A DNA stretch of 64,000 nt from Bradyrhizobium arachidis (GCF_015291705.1 NZ_CP030050.1:3968001-4032000); one strand, 5' to 3'. Shown: positions 44,536-54,123, counted from the first letter of the stretch. A program made the numbers and translations. Notes: generated by a model not told the origin, from the sequence alone.

Positions 44536-45889
44536 CAATCGCAGTGCAAGCGAACCTGATCAAGCCGTGATAGCGAAACCACCAGGGGCGACCGGCGCTT
44601 CGAGCGAACAGTGCGAATTGGCTCGTTCGGACGTCGATACTTCTGCGGGGCTCATTGACGCCGCGCAGGCTGCCCAATCCGTGATTAATGGCTCAGCGCG
44701 CCGCCGCGTGCTTATCATCGTCGAAAATCTTTCAGTACCATTCGATCGCCGAGTGTGGTCGGAAGCCTGCACATTGGCACGGCACGGCTATGAAGTGTCG
44801 ATAATTTGTCCCAAGGGACCGCAGGCAACGGCCCCATTTGAACTGATCGAGGGAATTGCGGTCTATCGCCACTGGCTGCCAAAAGAAGGACGTGGGGTGC
44901 TAGGCTATTTTGCCGAGTACAGCGCGGCACTATTTTGGGAGTTTGCGCTGAGTTTGAAGATACTCGCAACGCGCGGCTTTGACGTAATCCATGCTTGCAA
45001 CCCTCCGGATCTCATTTTTGTGGTTGGTGCGTTCTACAAGTTTCTATTCGGAAAGTCGTTTATCTTCGATCAGCACGATATCAGCCCAGAGCTGTACGAA
45101 GCAAAATTTGGACGTCGTGGCCTTCTCTGGCGGATCATGGTCTTGCTTGAGCGTGTTACATTCGCATTAGCTGACGTATCGATAGCAACAAACCAGTCAT
45201 ATCGTAGCATTGCCCTTGAACGAGGGCGAATGGATCCGGAACGTGTGTTCGTTGTGCGTTCCGGTCCAAATCTTGCGCGCGTTCGATCACTTCCCTCAGA
45301 CCCGGCCTGGAAAAAGGGGCGAAAATTCCTGGCCGCGTATGTGGGGGTTATTGGAAAGCAGGAGGGGCTTGATCTGCTATTGCAGTCAATCAGCCATATC
45401 CGCGGGGAGCGAAATCGAGATGATGTCCAATTCGTCATTGTCGGGAATGGGCCGGAGTTGGACGAGGTCAAGAAGCTAGCCGCGGCCCTTGAGCTGGATG
45501 AAGTGGTCACATTCACCGGCCGTGTTGACGACGCCACGCTGTTCACAATACTTTCGACAGCAGACGTCTGCGTAAATCCGGATCGCCCTAGCGCGATGAA
45601 TGATAAATCAACGATGATCAAGGTCATGGAGTACATGGCCTTGGGTAAGCCTATTGTCCAATTTGACCTCACCGAAGGGCGCGTTTCGGCCGGAGAGGCA
45701 TCTCTGTATGTACAGAATGCGGATACGGCGGAGTTCGGCGACAAGATACTGGAGCTTCTGGATGATCCAGTGCGGCGTGACCATATGGGCGCATTCGGCC
45801 AGAAAAGAGTCTATGACGTGCTCGCTTGGGACCACGGGGCCGTAAGCCTTCTAAGTGCTTATGAAAAACTATTCGATTTAAGGCGCTGA
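44516..45889 (+). CDS. Glycosyltransferase family 4
   Basis: About 457 residues from ATG 44516, which overlaps the dehydrogenase end. After a ~60-residue low-complexity leader, the GT-B fold begins at RRVLIIVENLSVPFDRRVWS EACTLARHGYEV, a typical opening of WcaI/Gumh-like transferases. FDVIHACNPPDLIF and FIFDQHDISPELY follow. The C-domain shows AYVGVIGKQEGLDLLLQSI and KVMEYMALGKPIVQFDLTEG in place of the usual EGFGLP motif. It is coupled to the AlgD-like gene, so GDP-mannuronate could be its donor. Codon third positions are noticeably more A/T rich than in the first 40 kb. Confidence 0.87.
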   Translation: MLTLFRDNRSASEPDQAVIAKPPGATGASSEQCELARSDVDTSAGLIDAAQAAQSVINGSARRRVLIIVENLSVPFDRRVWSEACTLARHGYEVSIICPKGPQATAPFELIEGIAVYRHWLPKEGRGVLGYFAEYSAALFWEFALSLKILATRGFDVIHACNPPDLIFVVGAFYKFLFGKSFIFDQHDISPELYEAKFGRRGLLWRIMVLLERVTFALADVSIATNQSYRSIALERGRMDPERVFVVRSGPNLARVRSLPSDPAWKKGRKFLAAYVGVIGKQEGLDLLLQSISHIRGERNRDDVQFVIVGNGPELDEVKKLAAALELDEVVTFTGRVDDATLFTILSTADVCVNPDRPSAMNDKSTMIKVMEYMALGKPIVQFDLTEGRVSAGEASLYVQNADTAEFGDKILELLDDPVRRDHMGAFGQKRVYDVLAWDHGAVSLLSAYEKLFDLRR

Positions 45890-46041
45890 CCAAGCCCGAG
45901 CGAGGCGCTTTGAATTGAGCCGACGCAGATCATTTCCACATAACGGACGAGCGATCGAAGCGCCCAGCGTTCAAGCAGGAGACGCTATGATCACGCCACG
46001 TTTGCGAGTCGACGCGGCGCTCTACTTCGGGCGGGTAGCGC

Positions 46042-47211
46042 TCACGCTGGCGGTAGATCGTGATCACGTAGTCGCGCCGCGTTTGACTTAGCAACAAGAG
46101 GCGTCAAAGCAACAATCAACTCACTAGCCTTTACCGTTGGCGAGTGATTGGCCTTCACATAGGTCTGACATCGTTGCGCGAGCGCGTTGTAATCGTTCGC
46201 GTCGGTGTCCCAAATTGCCCTCACGGATCTGCAGAGTGCCAACTCGTCCGCAGCAGATGCACCGAGGGCATGACGCAGGACGATCAAATCCGGATCGACT
46301 GGCCGGCTCGTCACAACAGGTGTACCAACGGCCAGCGCCTCCAGGAACGCATTCGAGAAGCCCTCGTAACGCGATGTACAGAGAAGCATCGTCGCTTCCG
46401 AAAGGAACGATTGAATGTCAACTCTCCGGACATAACCGACCATTTTCACATTCTGGAGACGGCTCAAGCCATTCACGGCATCGATAGTCGGTTGATCGGC
46501 AGCTTCGGCAAGCATTCCGGCCACGCGGAATTCGACGTCAGGAAGTTCCTGAGCGATTCGAAAAAGTAATGGCAAGTTCTTTGGATAGCGGAAGACTCCG
46601 AGCCACGCGACATATCTGCGTTCCGCGCGCGGCAAAGGAGCGGTCGCGTTCTCCGAGATAGCAATAGGGTTATGAAGGACGTGAATGGGTTTTCCAGGAA
46701 AGAGTGCTGCCAATTGATCGCGTTGATACTGATTTTGACAGAGAAATCCGGCTGCTCGATGCCGGGCCCAGGAATAGGATAACTGTTCATATTGCCGAAG
46801 ACCGATCTTGTATCGTTCGTCGACGTCTGCATCGCTTACAACGCGGTAAACGAACGGAACCCCCAATTGGTCTGCGATGAAAGCCATGACGGCGGTGCCC
46901 AACCCGCGTGCCCCCTGGATGATGATATCCGGACGATAGGCGCGGGCGGCCGCCAATAGTTTGGGAATAAATGAATAGAACCACCTCGCAATCCGTACCC
47001 CCCGCTTTGGATCGTAGGTCTCGATAAGTGTTATTGGCGGGTTCGAACCAACGTGGGTCAAAGCGCCTTTCCAGGTAAGCACCGCGGCTTCGTGGCCGGC
47101 GTTGTCAAGCGCGCGAAGCCATGTCGTGAGTTCGATAGCCCATCCGCCGATCGGATAGTTCTCATCCTTCAGCAGATAGGGAATGTAGAAATCTATCGAG
47201 AGAATGCGCAC
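46042..47211 (-). CDS. Glycosyltransferase family 4
   Basis: A 389-residue GT-B enzyme. MRILSIDFYIPYLLKDENYP GGWAIELTTWLRAL opens the N-domain; DIIIQGARGLGTAVMAFIAD replaces the usual DVVHAH strand. The C-domain shows VAWLGVFRYPKNLPLLFRIA and LLCTSRYEGFSNAFLEALAV GTPVV, the standard EGFxNxxLEA donor motif. Divergent from the deacetylase-lyase-polymerase operon with conserved element copy B in between, so the two units are likely co-regulated. Confidence 0.88.
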   Translation of the reverse strand: MRILSIDFYIPYLLKDENYPIGGWAIELTTWLRALDNAGHEAAVLTWKGALTHVGSNPPITLIETYDPKRGVRIARWFYSFIPKLLAAARAYRPDIIIQGARGLGTAVMAFIADQLGVPFVYRVVSDADVDERYKIGLRQYEQLSYSWARHRAAGFLCQNQYQRDQLAALFPGKPIHVLHNPIAISENATAPLPRAERRYVAWLGVFRYPKNLPLLFRIAQELPDVEFRVAGMLAEAADQPTIDAVNGLSRLQNVKMVGYVRRVDIQSFLSEATMLLCTSRYEGFSNAFLEALAVGTPVVTSRPVDPDLIVLRHALGASAADELALCRSVRAIWDTDANDYNALAQRCQTYVKANHSPTVKASELIVALTPLVAKSNAARLRDHDLPPA

Positions 47212-47251
47212 CTGACACCCTGGGCTTTCATCGAGCTTTAGTCCCGGCGCC

Positions 47252-47326
47252 GCCGCGGCTCAATGGACCAATCTGACTACCCATTTATCGCCAATTTCCA
47301 TACCGTGACTCGGCATGTACTGATTC
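47252..47326. promoter_or_regulatory. Conserved ~75-bp intergenic element, copy B
   Basis: Second copy of the element at 23181-23254, in the same relative setting between divergently transcribed polysaccharide genes (starts at 47211 minus and about 47448 plus). The same three blocks and spacings are kept while flanks differ, which argues for selection on the site rather than recent duplication of a larger segment. Confidence 0.7.
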
Positions 47327-47447
47327 CGGCTCGCAGTGACCGAGCGGCAAAGTGCTGGGGATGCGTCTCTTTGGCAATTTGCCGGCCTTCGCCAAGTGCC
47401 CCGCACAGCGCCCGGACGGTAGCGACGTCGACGCGCTGCTAGGTAGA

Positions 47448-48437
47448 GTGGATGTCTTGAGAAGCTTTCTTATTACCATCGACACAGAGGGAGATGACAT
47501 CTGGAGCAGGCGGTCAAGCGTCGAAACCCGAAATGCTTCCTTTCTTCCCCGCTTCCAGTCGCTATGTGAGACCTTCGGACTGAAGCCCACCTACCTGGTG
47601 AACTTTGAGATGGCCAACGATCCCGGCTTTATTGAATTTGGCCGCGATCTAATCGCACGCGGTGCTGGCGAAATCGGGATGCATTTGCATGCTTGGAATG
47701 CCCCCCCAGGCCATCGCCTGACCAGCAATGACTCATGGCACCAGCCTTTTCTGATTGAATATCCGGAAGATGAAATCCGGAAGAAGATTGAATATCAGAC
47801 GCATCTTCTTGAGGACGTGTTTGGCGTCAAGATGCTGAGCCACCGATCAGGCCGGTGGGCCCTTAATGCATTCTATGCCAACGTTTTGAGAGATTTGGGA
47901 TTCAGGGTGGACTGTTCGGTAACCCCTCACGTGGATTGGAGCGGAATCAAGGGAGATCCGGGCGGTGCGGGAGGGAGCGACTATCGAGGGTTTCCCGAGC
48001 AGCACTATTGGATGAGCGAGCGAGATATCGGGCTCGGGGGAGGGACTTCGCTACTGGAGGTTCCAATGACGATCATCAACCGATCGCCCGCTTTTCTGAC
48101 CCGCGCGACCCAAGCTTGCGAAGATATATCCGACTTACCGGATAGGACCCGGCGCTACATTTGGCCTCTGGAGTGGCTGCGCCCGAACGGGTCGAACTTG
48201 ACGTCGATGCTGCGCATTCTCGACATCGCGATCTCGCAAGATCGGCCTTATGTGGAATTCATGACGCATTCCTCAGAGCTGATGCCTGGCGGAAGTCCTT
48301 ATTTTCCGACGGCTGAATCAGTCGAGAAGCTGTATCGGGATTTGAACGAGCTCTTTTCACAAGCGACGAAACACTTCCGCGGCAGTACGCTGAGCGAATT
48401 TTACGATAGGGTGGTGCGGTCATGCGCCGACGATTGA
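47448..48437 (+). CDS. Polysaccharide deacetylase-like protein
   Basis: About 329 residues. The protein opens with LRSFLITIDTEGDDIWSRRS, in which TIDTEGD corresponds to the first metal/acid motif of NodB-like deacetylases (TFDDG variants). PTYLVNFEMANDPGFIEFGR and EIGMHLHAWNAPP (HxH-type metal site) follow, then SHRSGRWALN and FMTHSSELMPGG near the end. This is the WalW-like branch of the family. The start is uncertain; GTG 47448 is preferred, but the frame is open from 47352. First gene of an operon with the Sec-exported lyase (16-base overlap) and the polymerase. Confidence 0.82.
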   Translation: MDVLRSFLITIDTEGDDIWSRRSSVETRNASFLPRFQSLCETFGLKPTYLVNFEMANDPGFIEFGRDLIARGAGEIGMHLHAWNAPPGHRLTSNDSWHQPFLIEYPEDEIRKKIEYQTHLLEDVFGVKMLSHRSGRWALNAFYANVLRDLGFRVDCSVTPHVDWSGIKGDPGGAGGSDYRGFPEQHYWMSERDIGLGGGTSLLEVPMTIINRSPAFLTRATQACEDISDLPDRTRRYIWPLEWLRPNGSNLTSMLRILDIAISQDRPYVEFMTHSSELMPGGSPYFPTAESVEKLYRDLNELFSQATKHFRGSTLSEFYDRVVRSCADD

Positions 48438-49342
48438 GCAAAATACGGGCAATAGGAATGGCGATGAAGCTGTTGCCAGCTATTCTTGCCGCGTTCATCG
48501 CGACGACGACAGTGGATGCAGGCTCGTCCGACGTTCAGGTCATCGCCGCCACGGGTACGGATACGACTGAGGATTCGACCGCAATATTGCGGCCTGCAAG
48601 TGTACCAGTTGTCTCATCGATTACGTCGTTTTCCACGACACCAAAAATGCGGTTCTATATCGGTGGCGATAGCTACCAAGTTCAGACGGCGGGCAAGAGC
48701 TATAGCCTGACCAATCCTGACCCACAGACTCTGCGGTTCGAAGTCCGGCCGGGTGATAAAGCCTGGTATGATGCTGGATCTGTCGATCGCGCCGAAATTG
48801 AAAACGATGCACGAATTCCGGTCGGAACTCTCATCAACATAAGCTATGATTTTATGGTGGAGCCAAACGGGGCCAATGGGTCATTTACGAACACAGCATC
48901 ATCGTACTTTATCCTTGGCCAACTGCACAATGACGACGCCGTTGGTGGTGTACCCACCTCGCCTCCATTCTATGTCAATCTTGTTGGCGACCATCTACAA
49001 GTTAACGCATTATATTGTCCTACGGGTCTGAATCCGAGCAATGCGGCCGGCAACCTTACGCATCTCACGCTCTGGACCGACCCGAATCCAATTCGAGTTG
49101 GCCAGTACAACGAGACCAAAATATCGGCCAATATATCCAACGACAGTAGCGGGTATTTGGGTGTCTGGGTGAATGGTACTCAGGTTGTGAACTATCAGGG
49201 CCCCTTGGGCTTTGGGGATCCCACCTACTGGGAGTACGGGCTCTATCGGAGTCCAGCACCCGAGACTGTCGCCGCCAAATTTCGAAATATGACAATAACA
49301 ACTGTGGCTGGGCCGCCTGGGGCCACCTCATTGCGACGCTGA
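48422..49342 (+). CDS. Sec-exported heparin-lyase-I-like polysaccharide lyase
   Basis: A 306-residue protein with a signal peptide (about residues 1-33, MKLLPAILAAFIATTTVDA). A short spacer leads into a single lyase-like domain nearly matching the N-terminal domain at 32215: YIGGDSYQVQTAGKSYSLTN, SSYFILGQLHNDD, PPFYVNLVGDHLQVNALY, YQGPLGFGDPTYWEYGLYRS. It has no Ser/Gly linker or Ig-like domain. Placement between deacetylase and polymerase genes suggests periplasmic clearing or trimming of the polysaccharide, like AlgL in alginate systems. Starts inside the deacetylase gene. Confidence 0.85.
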   Translation: MRRRLSKIRAIGMAMKLLPAILAAFIATTTVDAGSSDVQVIAATGTDTTEDSTAILRPASVPVVSSITSFSTTPKMRFYIGGDSYQVQTAGKSYSLTNPDPQTLRFEVRPGDKAWYDAGSVDRAEIENDARIPVGTLINISYDFMVEPNGANGSFTNTASSYFILGQLHNDDAVGGVPTSPPFYVNLVGDHLQVNALYCPTGLNPSNAAGNLTHLTLWTDPNPIRVGQYNETKISANISNDSSGYLGVWVNGTQVVNYQGPLGFGDPTYWEYGLYRSPAPETVAAKFRNMTITTVAGPPGATSLRR

Positions 49343-49409
49343 CTTATGGTGCGCAACGTCACCGGCGTGGCTGGATACGATTGCGATAGAATGAAGGATC
49401 CGGTGCGTT

Positions 49410-50810
49410 ATGCGTGATCTATTGAGCTATAGCGGCCCAACCCCTTATCAGCTCACGCTTCCGCGTTCAGTCGCGCAAAGTGGAAGAGTTTTCTTTCTCG
49501 TGTTCCTTTTTATCTTGCCGTTCCAGCGGATGCCATTTCTCGGTGACAATCTGCTCGGTATCCAGGGCCTCAAGCCGTTCAACTTGCTGTCAGCTATCGT
49601 CCTCGCCTATTTGGTACTCCAAAGCGCGCCCTTATACGCGACGGATAAGATCGAGCAAAGATCCCTCAGAATTTTTCTCCTCTACTTCGCAACCTTTGCA
49701 ATTGCGTATATTCGATCAATTCCCAATGCTCCGCTGCTTCATAGCCGACTTCCAACTACATTTCCCGAGACCTATCTCGATTTTACGTTGTCTTCTTGCA
49801 TCGTTCCGGCCTTCTACATTTTAGGATTTCTATTTACCCTTAAGCGCATGTGCTCCTATCACGAGCTCGAGAGGATCACGACGGCGATCTGCCTCTCGAT
49901 ATTGCTGTTCTCAGCCGCTTTCATCATACTCATCCTGACGCATCCGTCCGTTCTGTCAGAGAGCCGGCCCGAAATTGCCGAAATTGGCGGAGACAGCCGG
50001 GAGCGAGGCGGAATGAATGAGCTGTGCGCAACCTATTTTGGTGTCCATTACAATACGATTGGCACCATCTATATTTGTTGTGCGCCCTTGTTGCTCCATC
50101 GATTTCTTGCGCGCGGAGCTCTCTGGATCGTACCTCTCGGTCTATCGCTTCTGGCAATTCTTCTCCTCGGGTCACGCAGCGCGCTTATCACAGTGGGAGT
50201 TTCGCTTTGCCTGCTTCTGATTCAGAGGCGCAGATTTGATATCTTGCTTGCCGGCGCTGCGGTGCTTGGGATCGCATCGCTCCTATGGGTCGCACCAACT
50301 GTGGAGGCTCTTTTTTCGATCGGGTTTGAAACCGGTTCTGACTTCTCGGCCGATGCCTTGCTGACGGGCCGCGTCGATTATATTTGGGCTCCTCTGCTAA
50401 ATGAATGGACGAGCAATATCGGCCTGTTCCTGTTTGGCGCTGGTCGCTACGGAATAGTGACAAGCCAAAGTTGGGACACAGGAGCTTTGCTCCACATGGG
50501 TCACGCGCACAATGCAATTATCAATTTCTTTGTTGATTGCGGTGCCATTTTTTCCAGTGTGCTTATCGTCCTCCTTCTTGTTGGAGTAGCCACCGCCTGG
50601 CGAACGGGGCGGAGGTTGAATAGTGACCTATATTGGGCTCTGTTCGCGGGCATCTTCGGATTTGGGATTGGCATGGCAACTGAGCGTGAGATTTTTCCAA
50701 CTATTGACAACATGTATGTATTCCCGATCATTGCGATGATGATCAACTTGGCGCGGTTGCGCTATCTGGATGCCTATCAGCGTCGAATGGGTCCACAAGA
50801 AGTGATCTGA
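49410..50810 (+). CDS. O-antigen ligase/polymerase family membrane protein (Wzy-like)
   Basis: A 466-residue integral membrane protein with about 11-12 hydrophobic helices and one large periplasmic loop (around residues 180-215 with SRPEIAEIGGDSRERGGMNE). The Wzy_C-like region LGLSLLAILLLGSRSALITV and a later HMGHAHNAIINFFVDCGAIF carry the family's LLTGSR-type and H-N motifs. Within a cluster that also has Wzx-like and Wzz-like proteins it is the best candidate for the repeat-unit polymerase. Codon use is A/T richer than in the housekeeping-like genes of the window. Confidence 0.85.
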   Translation: MRDLLSYSGPTPYQLTLPRSVAQSGRVFFLVFLFILPFQRMPFLGDNLLGIQGLKPFNLLSAIVLAYLVLQSAPLYATDKIEQRSLRIFLLYFATFAIAYIRSIPNAPLLHSRLPTTFPETYLDFTLSSCIVPAFYILGFLFTLKRMCSYHELERITTAICLSILLFSAAFIILILTHPSVLSESRPEIAEIGGDSRERGGMNELCATYFGVHYNTIGTIYICCAPLLLHRFLARGALWIVPLGLSLLAILLLGSRSALITVGVSLCLLLIQRRRFDILLAGAAVLGIASLLWVAPTVEALFSIGFETGSDFSADALLTGRVDYIWAPLLNEWTSNIGLFLFGAGRYGIVTSQSWDTGALLHMGHAHNAIINFFVDCGAIFSSVLIVLLLVGVATAWRTGRRLNSDLYWALFAGIFGFGIGMATEREIFPTIDNMYVFPIIAMMINLARLRYLDAYQRRMGPQEVI

Positions 50811-50872
50811 CGTGAACTCCGAAGACCGTTCATCTTCGGTCTGCTGCAGCGTGGCGATGGTCGCCTAGGTGC

Positions 50873-51168
50873 TTACCGCTGCGATGGCCGGGCCCAAATC
50901 GTGATTACCTCGATCTGCACCCCGTCGCCAGAGTCCTGTGACATTGCCACGTTCGTTGCGGTGTTGAGCGCGAGATTCATCGCGGCGGGGTCGTCTGCAG
51001 GATCAGGTGATGTTTTTCTGCTTCATTGCAGCCGAATCGTCGGTGCGGGTGAGGGCGGATTGCGAGGAGGACAATAAAGTCCCCGCTATCTGCAAGCGAC
51101 TGCAGCAAGCGAACAACATCCCCGGCGAACGCAACGCCAGGACCGAATGCTGTTACGGCGGATGTGAC
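50873..51168 (-). pseudogene. 3' part of a disrupted TagO-like / DsrE-like gene pair
   Basis: From the IS66 boundary the minus strand reads VTSAVTAFGPGVAFAGDVVR LLQSLADSGDFIVLL, the counterpart of GSGVAIAGDIVGLLHSLPNN ADLMVRL in the TagO-like protein at 15005. It then passes directly into EAEKHHLILQ and, after a frameshift, DPAAMNLALNTATNVA and IEVIT, the counterparts of the DsrE-like protein at 15657. The end of the TagO-like and the start of the DsrE-like gene are deleted between them. The continuation is on the other side of the IS at 53717. Confidence 0.75.
51161..51168. repeat. Left target-site duplication of IS66 element
   Basis: GATGTGAC, repeated exactly at 53709-53716, directly flanks the element. 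Eight bases is the standard duplication length for IS66-family insertions. Confidence 0.9.
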
Positions 51169-51201
51169 GTAAGCATCCGGTGAGGACCGCGTAGCGGTCA
51201 C

Positions 51202-52830
51202 TCAGGCTGCTTGGTTGACTTGCTTATTTCGGTCGCGCCAATTCCAGGGCAAAAGTTCGTCGAGCCGTTGTACGGGATGTGCAGCGATGCGTGCCAGGAC
51301 GTCGGCGAGCCAAGCTTGTGGATCCACGTCGTTCATTTTGGCTGTGACGATCAGGCTGTACATCATCGCGGCACGGTCGCCGCCGCGGTCGGAGCCACAG
51401 AACAGCCAAGACTTCCGCCCCAGGGCGATGCCGCGCAGGGCTCGCTCGGCGGCGTTGTTCGACAGGCAGATGCGGCCATCGTCGAGGAAGCGGGTAAACG
51501 CATCCCAGCGCTTGAGCATGTAGTCCATCGCCTTGGCAACGTCGTTGCGCCGGGAGAGCTTGGCGCGTTGTTCACGCATCCAGACTTTCAGATCGGCCAT
51601 CAGCGGCGCGCTCAGCTCCTGGCGGACGGCCCGGCGCCGTTCGGGCGTCTCGCCGTTGATGCCTCGCTCGATCTCGAACAAGGCGTCGATCCGACGGACT
51701 GCTTCCAGTGCCAGAGGCGAGATCACCGCTGGCTTTTTGCCTTGTACCTTGCGGCGCGCATTCTCCGCCAGATCAGCCATCACGAAGAACGGTCGTCGGG
51801 CATGGACCCAACACGCCGCTTCCAGGATCGGACCTACGTTGCGGCTCGGGTCGTAAAGCTTGCCATAGCCGCCATAGGCATCGGCCTGGAAGATGCCGTT
51901 GTAGCCGGCCAGATGGGCCTGGGGATGCTCGCCCGCGCGATCGCGCGAGTAATAAAACACTGCTCCCGGCGGGGCCTGCCCGCCAAAAGGCTTGTCGTCG
52001 CGTACATAGACCCAGATGCGGCCGGTGTCGGTCTTGCCTTTGGCCAGGACCGGCACCGTCGTGTCATCCCCGTGCAATCGCTCGGCACTCAGCACATGGG
52101 CCTCGAGGCGCCGGAACAAGGGCGTCAGCGCAACAGTGCAGCCACCAACCTGGTCGGCGAGGGTCGACAGGCTGATCGGCACGCCTTCCTTGCCATAGCG
52201 TTCGGCCTGACGGTTCAGCGGCTGGTGCTGGCCGAACTTCTCGAACAGCACCATCGCCAGTAAGCTGGGGCCGGCCCAACCACGGTCGATGACGTGGAAC
52301 GGCGCCGGGGACTGGCTGATCTTCTCGCAATCACGGCAGCTGAACTTCTCCCGGACGTGCTGGATCACCTTCCAGGACTTCGGGATCACCTCCAGCGTCT
52401 CGGTGATGTCCTCCCCGAGCTTGGACAACCTCGCTCCGCCGCAGCAGGCGCACGCCACAGGTCCCGGCACGAGCACCCGCTCGCGAGGCAGATGGTCCGG
52501 GAACGGCTGGCGCGACGGCCTCTTGCGCGTGAACGAGGCCACCTTCGTCGTCTTGGCCGCGGCCATTTCGGCAGCGAGTTCGTCCTCAGTCGCTGAGGCC
52601 TCGAGCTCCTCCAGCGTCAGTTCGAGCTGATCCAGCAGCCTTGCGGTACGCTCCGAGCGAGGGCCATAACGATCACGGTTCAGCTTTTCGATCTGCAGCT
52701 TCAGGTGAGCGATCAGAGCATGGTCGTCGGACTGCTGGGCGCGAACGCTGGCGAGTTCGGCGCGCGTCGCCAGCAACGCCGCTTGCAGCGCCTCAATGTC
52801 TTCCGGCAGCTTCTGGGGACCGTCACCCAT
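51202..52830 (-). CDS. tnpC: IS66 family transposase TnpC
   Basis: A 542-residue transposase. The N-terminal coiled-coil leader ([20 protein letters not shown]) is followed by a zinc-binding [20 protein letters not shown] region, then the DDE catalytic part with [47 protein letters not shown] and HARRPFF. The C-terminal [33 protein letters not shown] is typical of IS66 TnpC. Full length. Confidence 0.96.
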   Translation of the reverse strand: MGDGPQKLPEDIEALQAALLATRAELASVRAQQSDDHALIAHLKLQIEKLNRDRYGPRSERTARLLDQLELTLEELEASATEDELAAEMAAAKTTKVASFTRKRPSRQPFPDHLPRERVLVPGPVACACCGGARLSKLGEDITETLEVIPKSWKVIQHVREKFSCRDCEKISQSPAPFHVIDRGWAGPSLLAMVLFEKFGQHQPLNRQAERYGKEGVPISLSTLADQVGGCTVALTPLFRRLEAHVLSAERLHGDDTTVPVLAKGKTDTGRIWVYVRDDKPFGGQAPPGAVFYYSRDRAGEHPQAHLAGYNGIFQADAYGGYGKLYDPSRNVGPILEAACWVHARRPFFVMADLAENARRKVQGKKPAVISPLALEAVRRIDALFEIERGINGETPERRRAVRQELSAPLMADLKVWMREQRAKLSRRNDVAKAMDYMLKRWDAFTRFLDDGRICLSNNAAERALRGIALGRKSWLFCGSDRGGDRAAMMYSLIVTAKMNDVDPQAWLADVLARIAAHPVQRLDELLPWNWRDRNKQVNQAA

Positions 52831-52900
52831 GCACCGATGGAATCACAAAAGCGACGATTTGGCGTGCGCTTTTTGCAATCTCACGGGACTATTGCGCAAC

Positions 52901-53248
52901 CTATCCTGCGCTCTGCGGCCGCCAGCTGTGTTGGGGATTGCGCCAGTCGATCGCCTCCAGCAAATAGCCCATCTGAGCTGCGGTCAGCGATACCACGCCA
53001 TCCACCGTCGCCGGCCAGATGAAGCGGCCACGGTCCAGTCGCTTGGCGTAGAGCGACAGCCCGATCCCGTCGTGCCAAAGGGCTTTGATCAGGGTGCCAG
53101 CACGACCACGGAACACAAAGACGTCGCCGGCAAAAGGATCCCGCCCCAGCCCCTCCTGCACCAGCAATGCCAGACCCTGCATGCCTTTGCGCATGTCAGT
53201 GTGACCGGTTGCGATCCAGATCCTCGCCCCTGCCGCGATCGGGATCAT
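52901..53248 (-). CDS. tnpB: IS66 accessory protein TnpB
   Basis: A 115-residue protein with the family core RIWIATGHTDMRKGMQGLAL, DVFVFRGRAGTLIKALWHDG and LYAKRLDRGRFIWP. Starts inside tnpA (ATGA overlap). Required for IS66 transposition in the family; intact here. Confidence 0.95.
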   Translation of the reverse strand: MIPIAAGARIWIATGHTDMRKGMQGLALLVQEGLGRDPFAGDVFVFRGRAGTLIKALWHDGIGLSLYAKRLDRGRFIWPATVDGVVSLTAAQMGYLLEAIDWRNPQHSWRPQSAG

Positions 53249-53649
53249 CGCCGCTCCAGCAGATCCAATACGCGAGACAACGCGGTCATATCAACGCCGG
53301 CGTCCACGATCACCCGACAGGCCTTGCCGACGACAATCTCCATGCGTCCGCTCGCTGGCCCCGCTAAAGTTACTGGCGGCGCCGGCGGTTGGTCCGGCAT
53401 CACCATCGCTGGCACAAACGCTGGCTGAGGTTGTTCAGTATTGCTCGTCCGCGTCCCAAACGATCGTCGCCAAGTCAACAGGAGCGAGCGCGAGATGCCG
53501 TATCGTCGTGCTGTCGACGAGACCGCGCGCGGGGCCTGCAAACTCTCCAGAACGATCTTGAGTTTCTCATCATCGGTCCAGCGACGGCGACGGCCAGTCT
53601 CGACAACCTCGAACCGTTCAATCTGAGCACTGAACTTATTGCTGTCCAT
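53245..53649 (-). CDS. tnpA: IS66 accessory protein TnpA
   Basis: A 134-residue protein with an N-terminal helix-turn-helix of the IS3/IS911-like type (RRRRWTDDEKLKIVLESLQA ... SSTARRYGISRSLLLTWRRS) and a C-terminal beta-hairpin-like segment (MEIVVGKACRVIVDAGVD). First gene of the element; a promoter should lie in the ~60 bases to the right end. Confidence 0.95.
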   Translation of the reverse strand: MDSNKFSAQIERFEVVETGRRRRWTDDEKLKIVLESLQAPRAVSSTARRYGISRSLLLTWRRSFGTRTSNTEQPQPAFVPAMVMPDQPPAPPVTLAGPASGRMEIVVGKACRVIVDAGVDMTALSRVLDLLERR

Positions 53650-53708
53650 AAGGGCTGTTACACAGCACTGGTATTAACCCGACAAGGCGGCCCTCACCGG
53701 AGGGAGAC

Positions 53709-53716
53709 GATGTGAC
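53709..53716. repeat. Right target-site duplication of IS66 element
   Basis: GATGTGAC, identical to 51161-51168. Confidence 0.9.
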
Positions 53717-54022
53717 CTGCACCGCCGGACGATCATTTACGCGATAGGAAATTGCATCATCGCCGCTTCCGCGGGCAATGCCGGGTCCCGGGAGCACCAG
53801 CTCGGTCCGGCCGCCGCGACAGCATATCGATGGCTGCATCGCCGACTCGCTGGTCCCGCTACGTGATGATGTCGCGGTCGCGCTCGGCGAGTAGTCGATG
53901 GGCGATGGCGTCTGGCTGACGATCCACTGGTCTTCGTGAGGCGCGCCGGTACGCGCCAATTTATCCGGACATCCAGGGCGCTCGGCGTGTTCCTTCTGAA
54001 GGCAGGAACGGAGCTGCGTCAT
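53717..54022 (-). pseudogene. 5' part of a TagO-like gene disrupted by IS66
   Basis: Reads TQLRSCLQKEHAERPGCPDK L, DQWIVSQTPSPIDYSPSATA, SICCRGGRTELVL and YRVNDRPAVQV, clearly the counterpart of the protein at 15005 (AQLRACSQM, DNWMISETTSPVDYSP, SIRCRAGRTEMSF, YRINGGQPVQV). The signal peptide region upstream has decayed, so the copy may have been dead before insertion. Continues at 51168 downward. Confidence 0.8.
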
Positions 54023-54123
54023 CGAGTCCCGGGCAAATGGGGAGGCCGGTGGCAGCGGACACCAAGGTCTACGACAGCAGGTTCAGTTGATCGGCAAGCG
54101 CGCGGGTGTTGAATGTGAACGAA

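Larger units (their letters stand above)
51169..53708. mobile_element. Complete IS66-family insertion sequence
   Basis: A 2540-bp element with three minus-strand genes in the canonical tnpA-tnpB-tnpC order. Ends are GTAAGCATCCGGTGAGGACC at the left and, read inward from the right, GTCTCCCTCCGGTGAGGGCC; they share GT, then TCCGGTGAGG and CCGC. The exact 8-bp duplication GATGTGAC on both sides proves the boundaries. All three genes are open, so the element may be active. It splits a TagO-like pseudogene. Confidence 0.95.

Noticed and set aside
51211..52263. 350-codon plus-strand frame inside IS66
   Set aside because: Antisense to the intact TnpC transposase.
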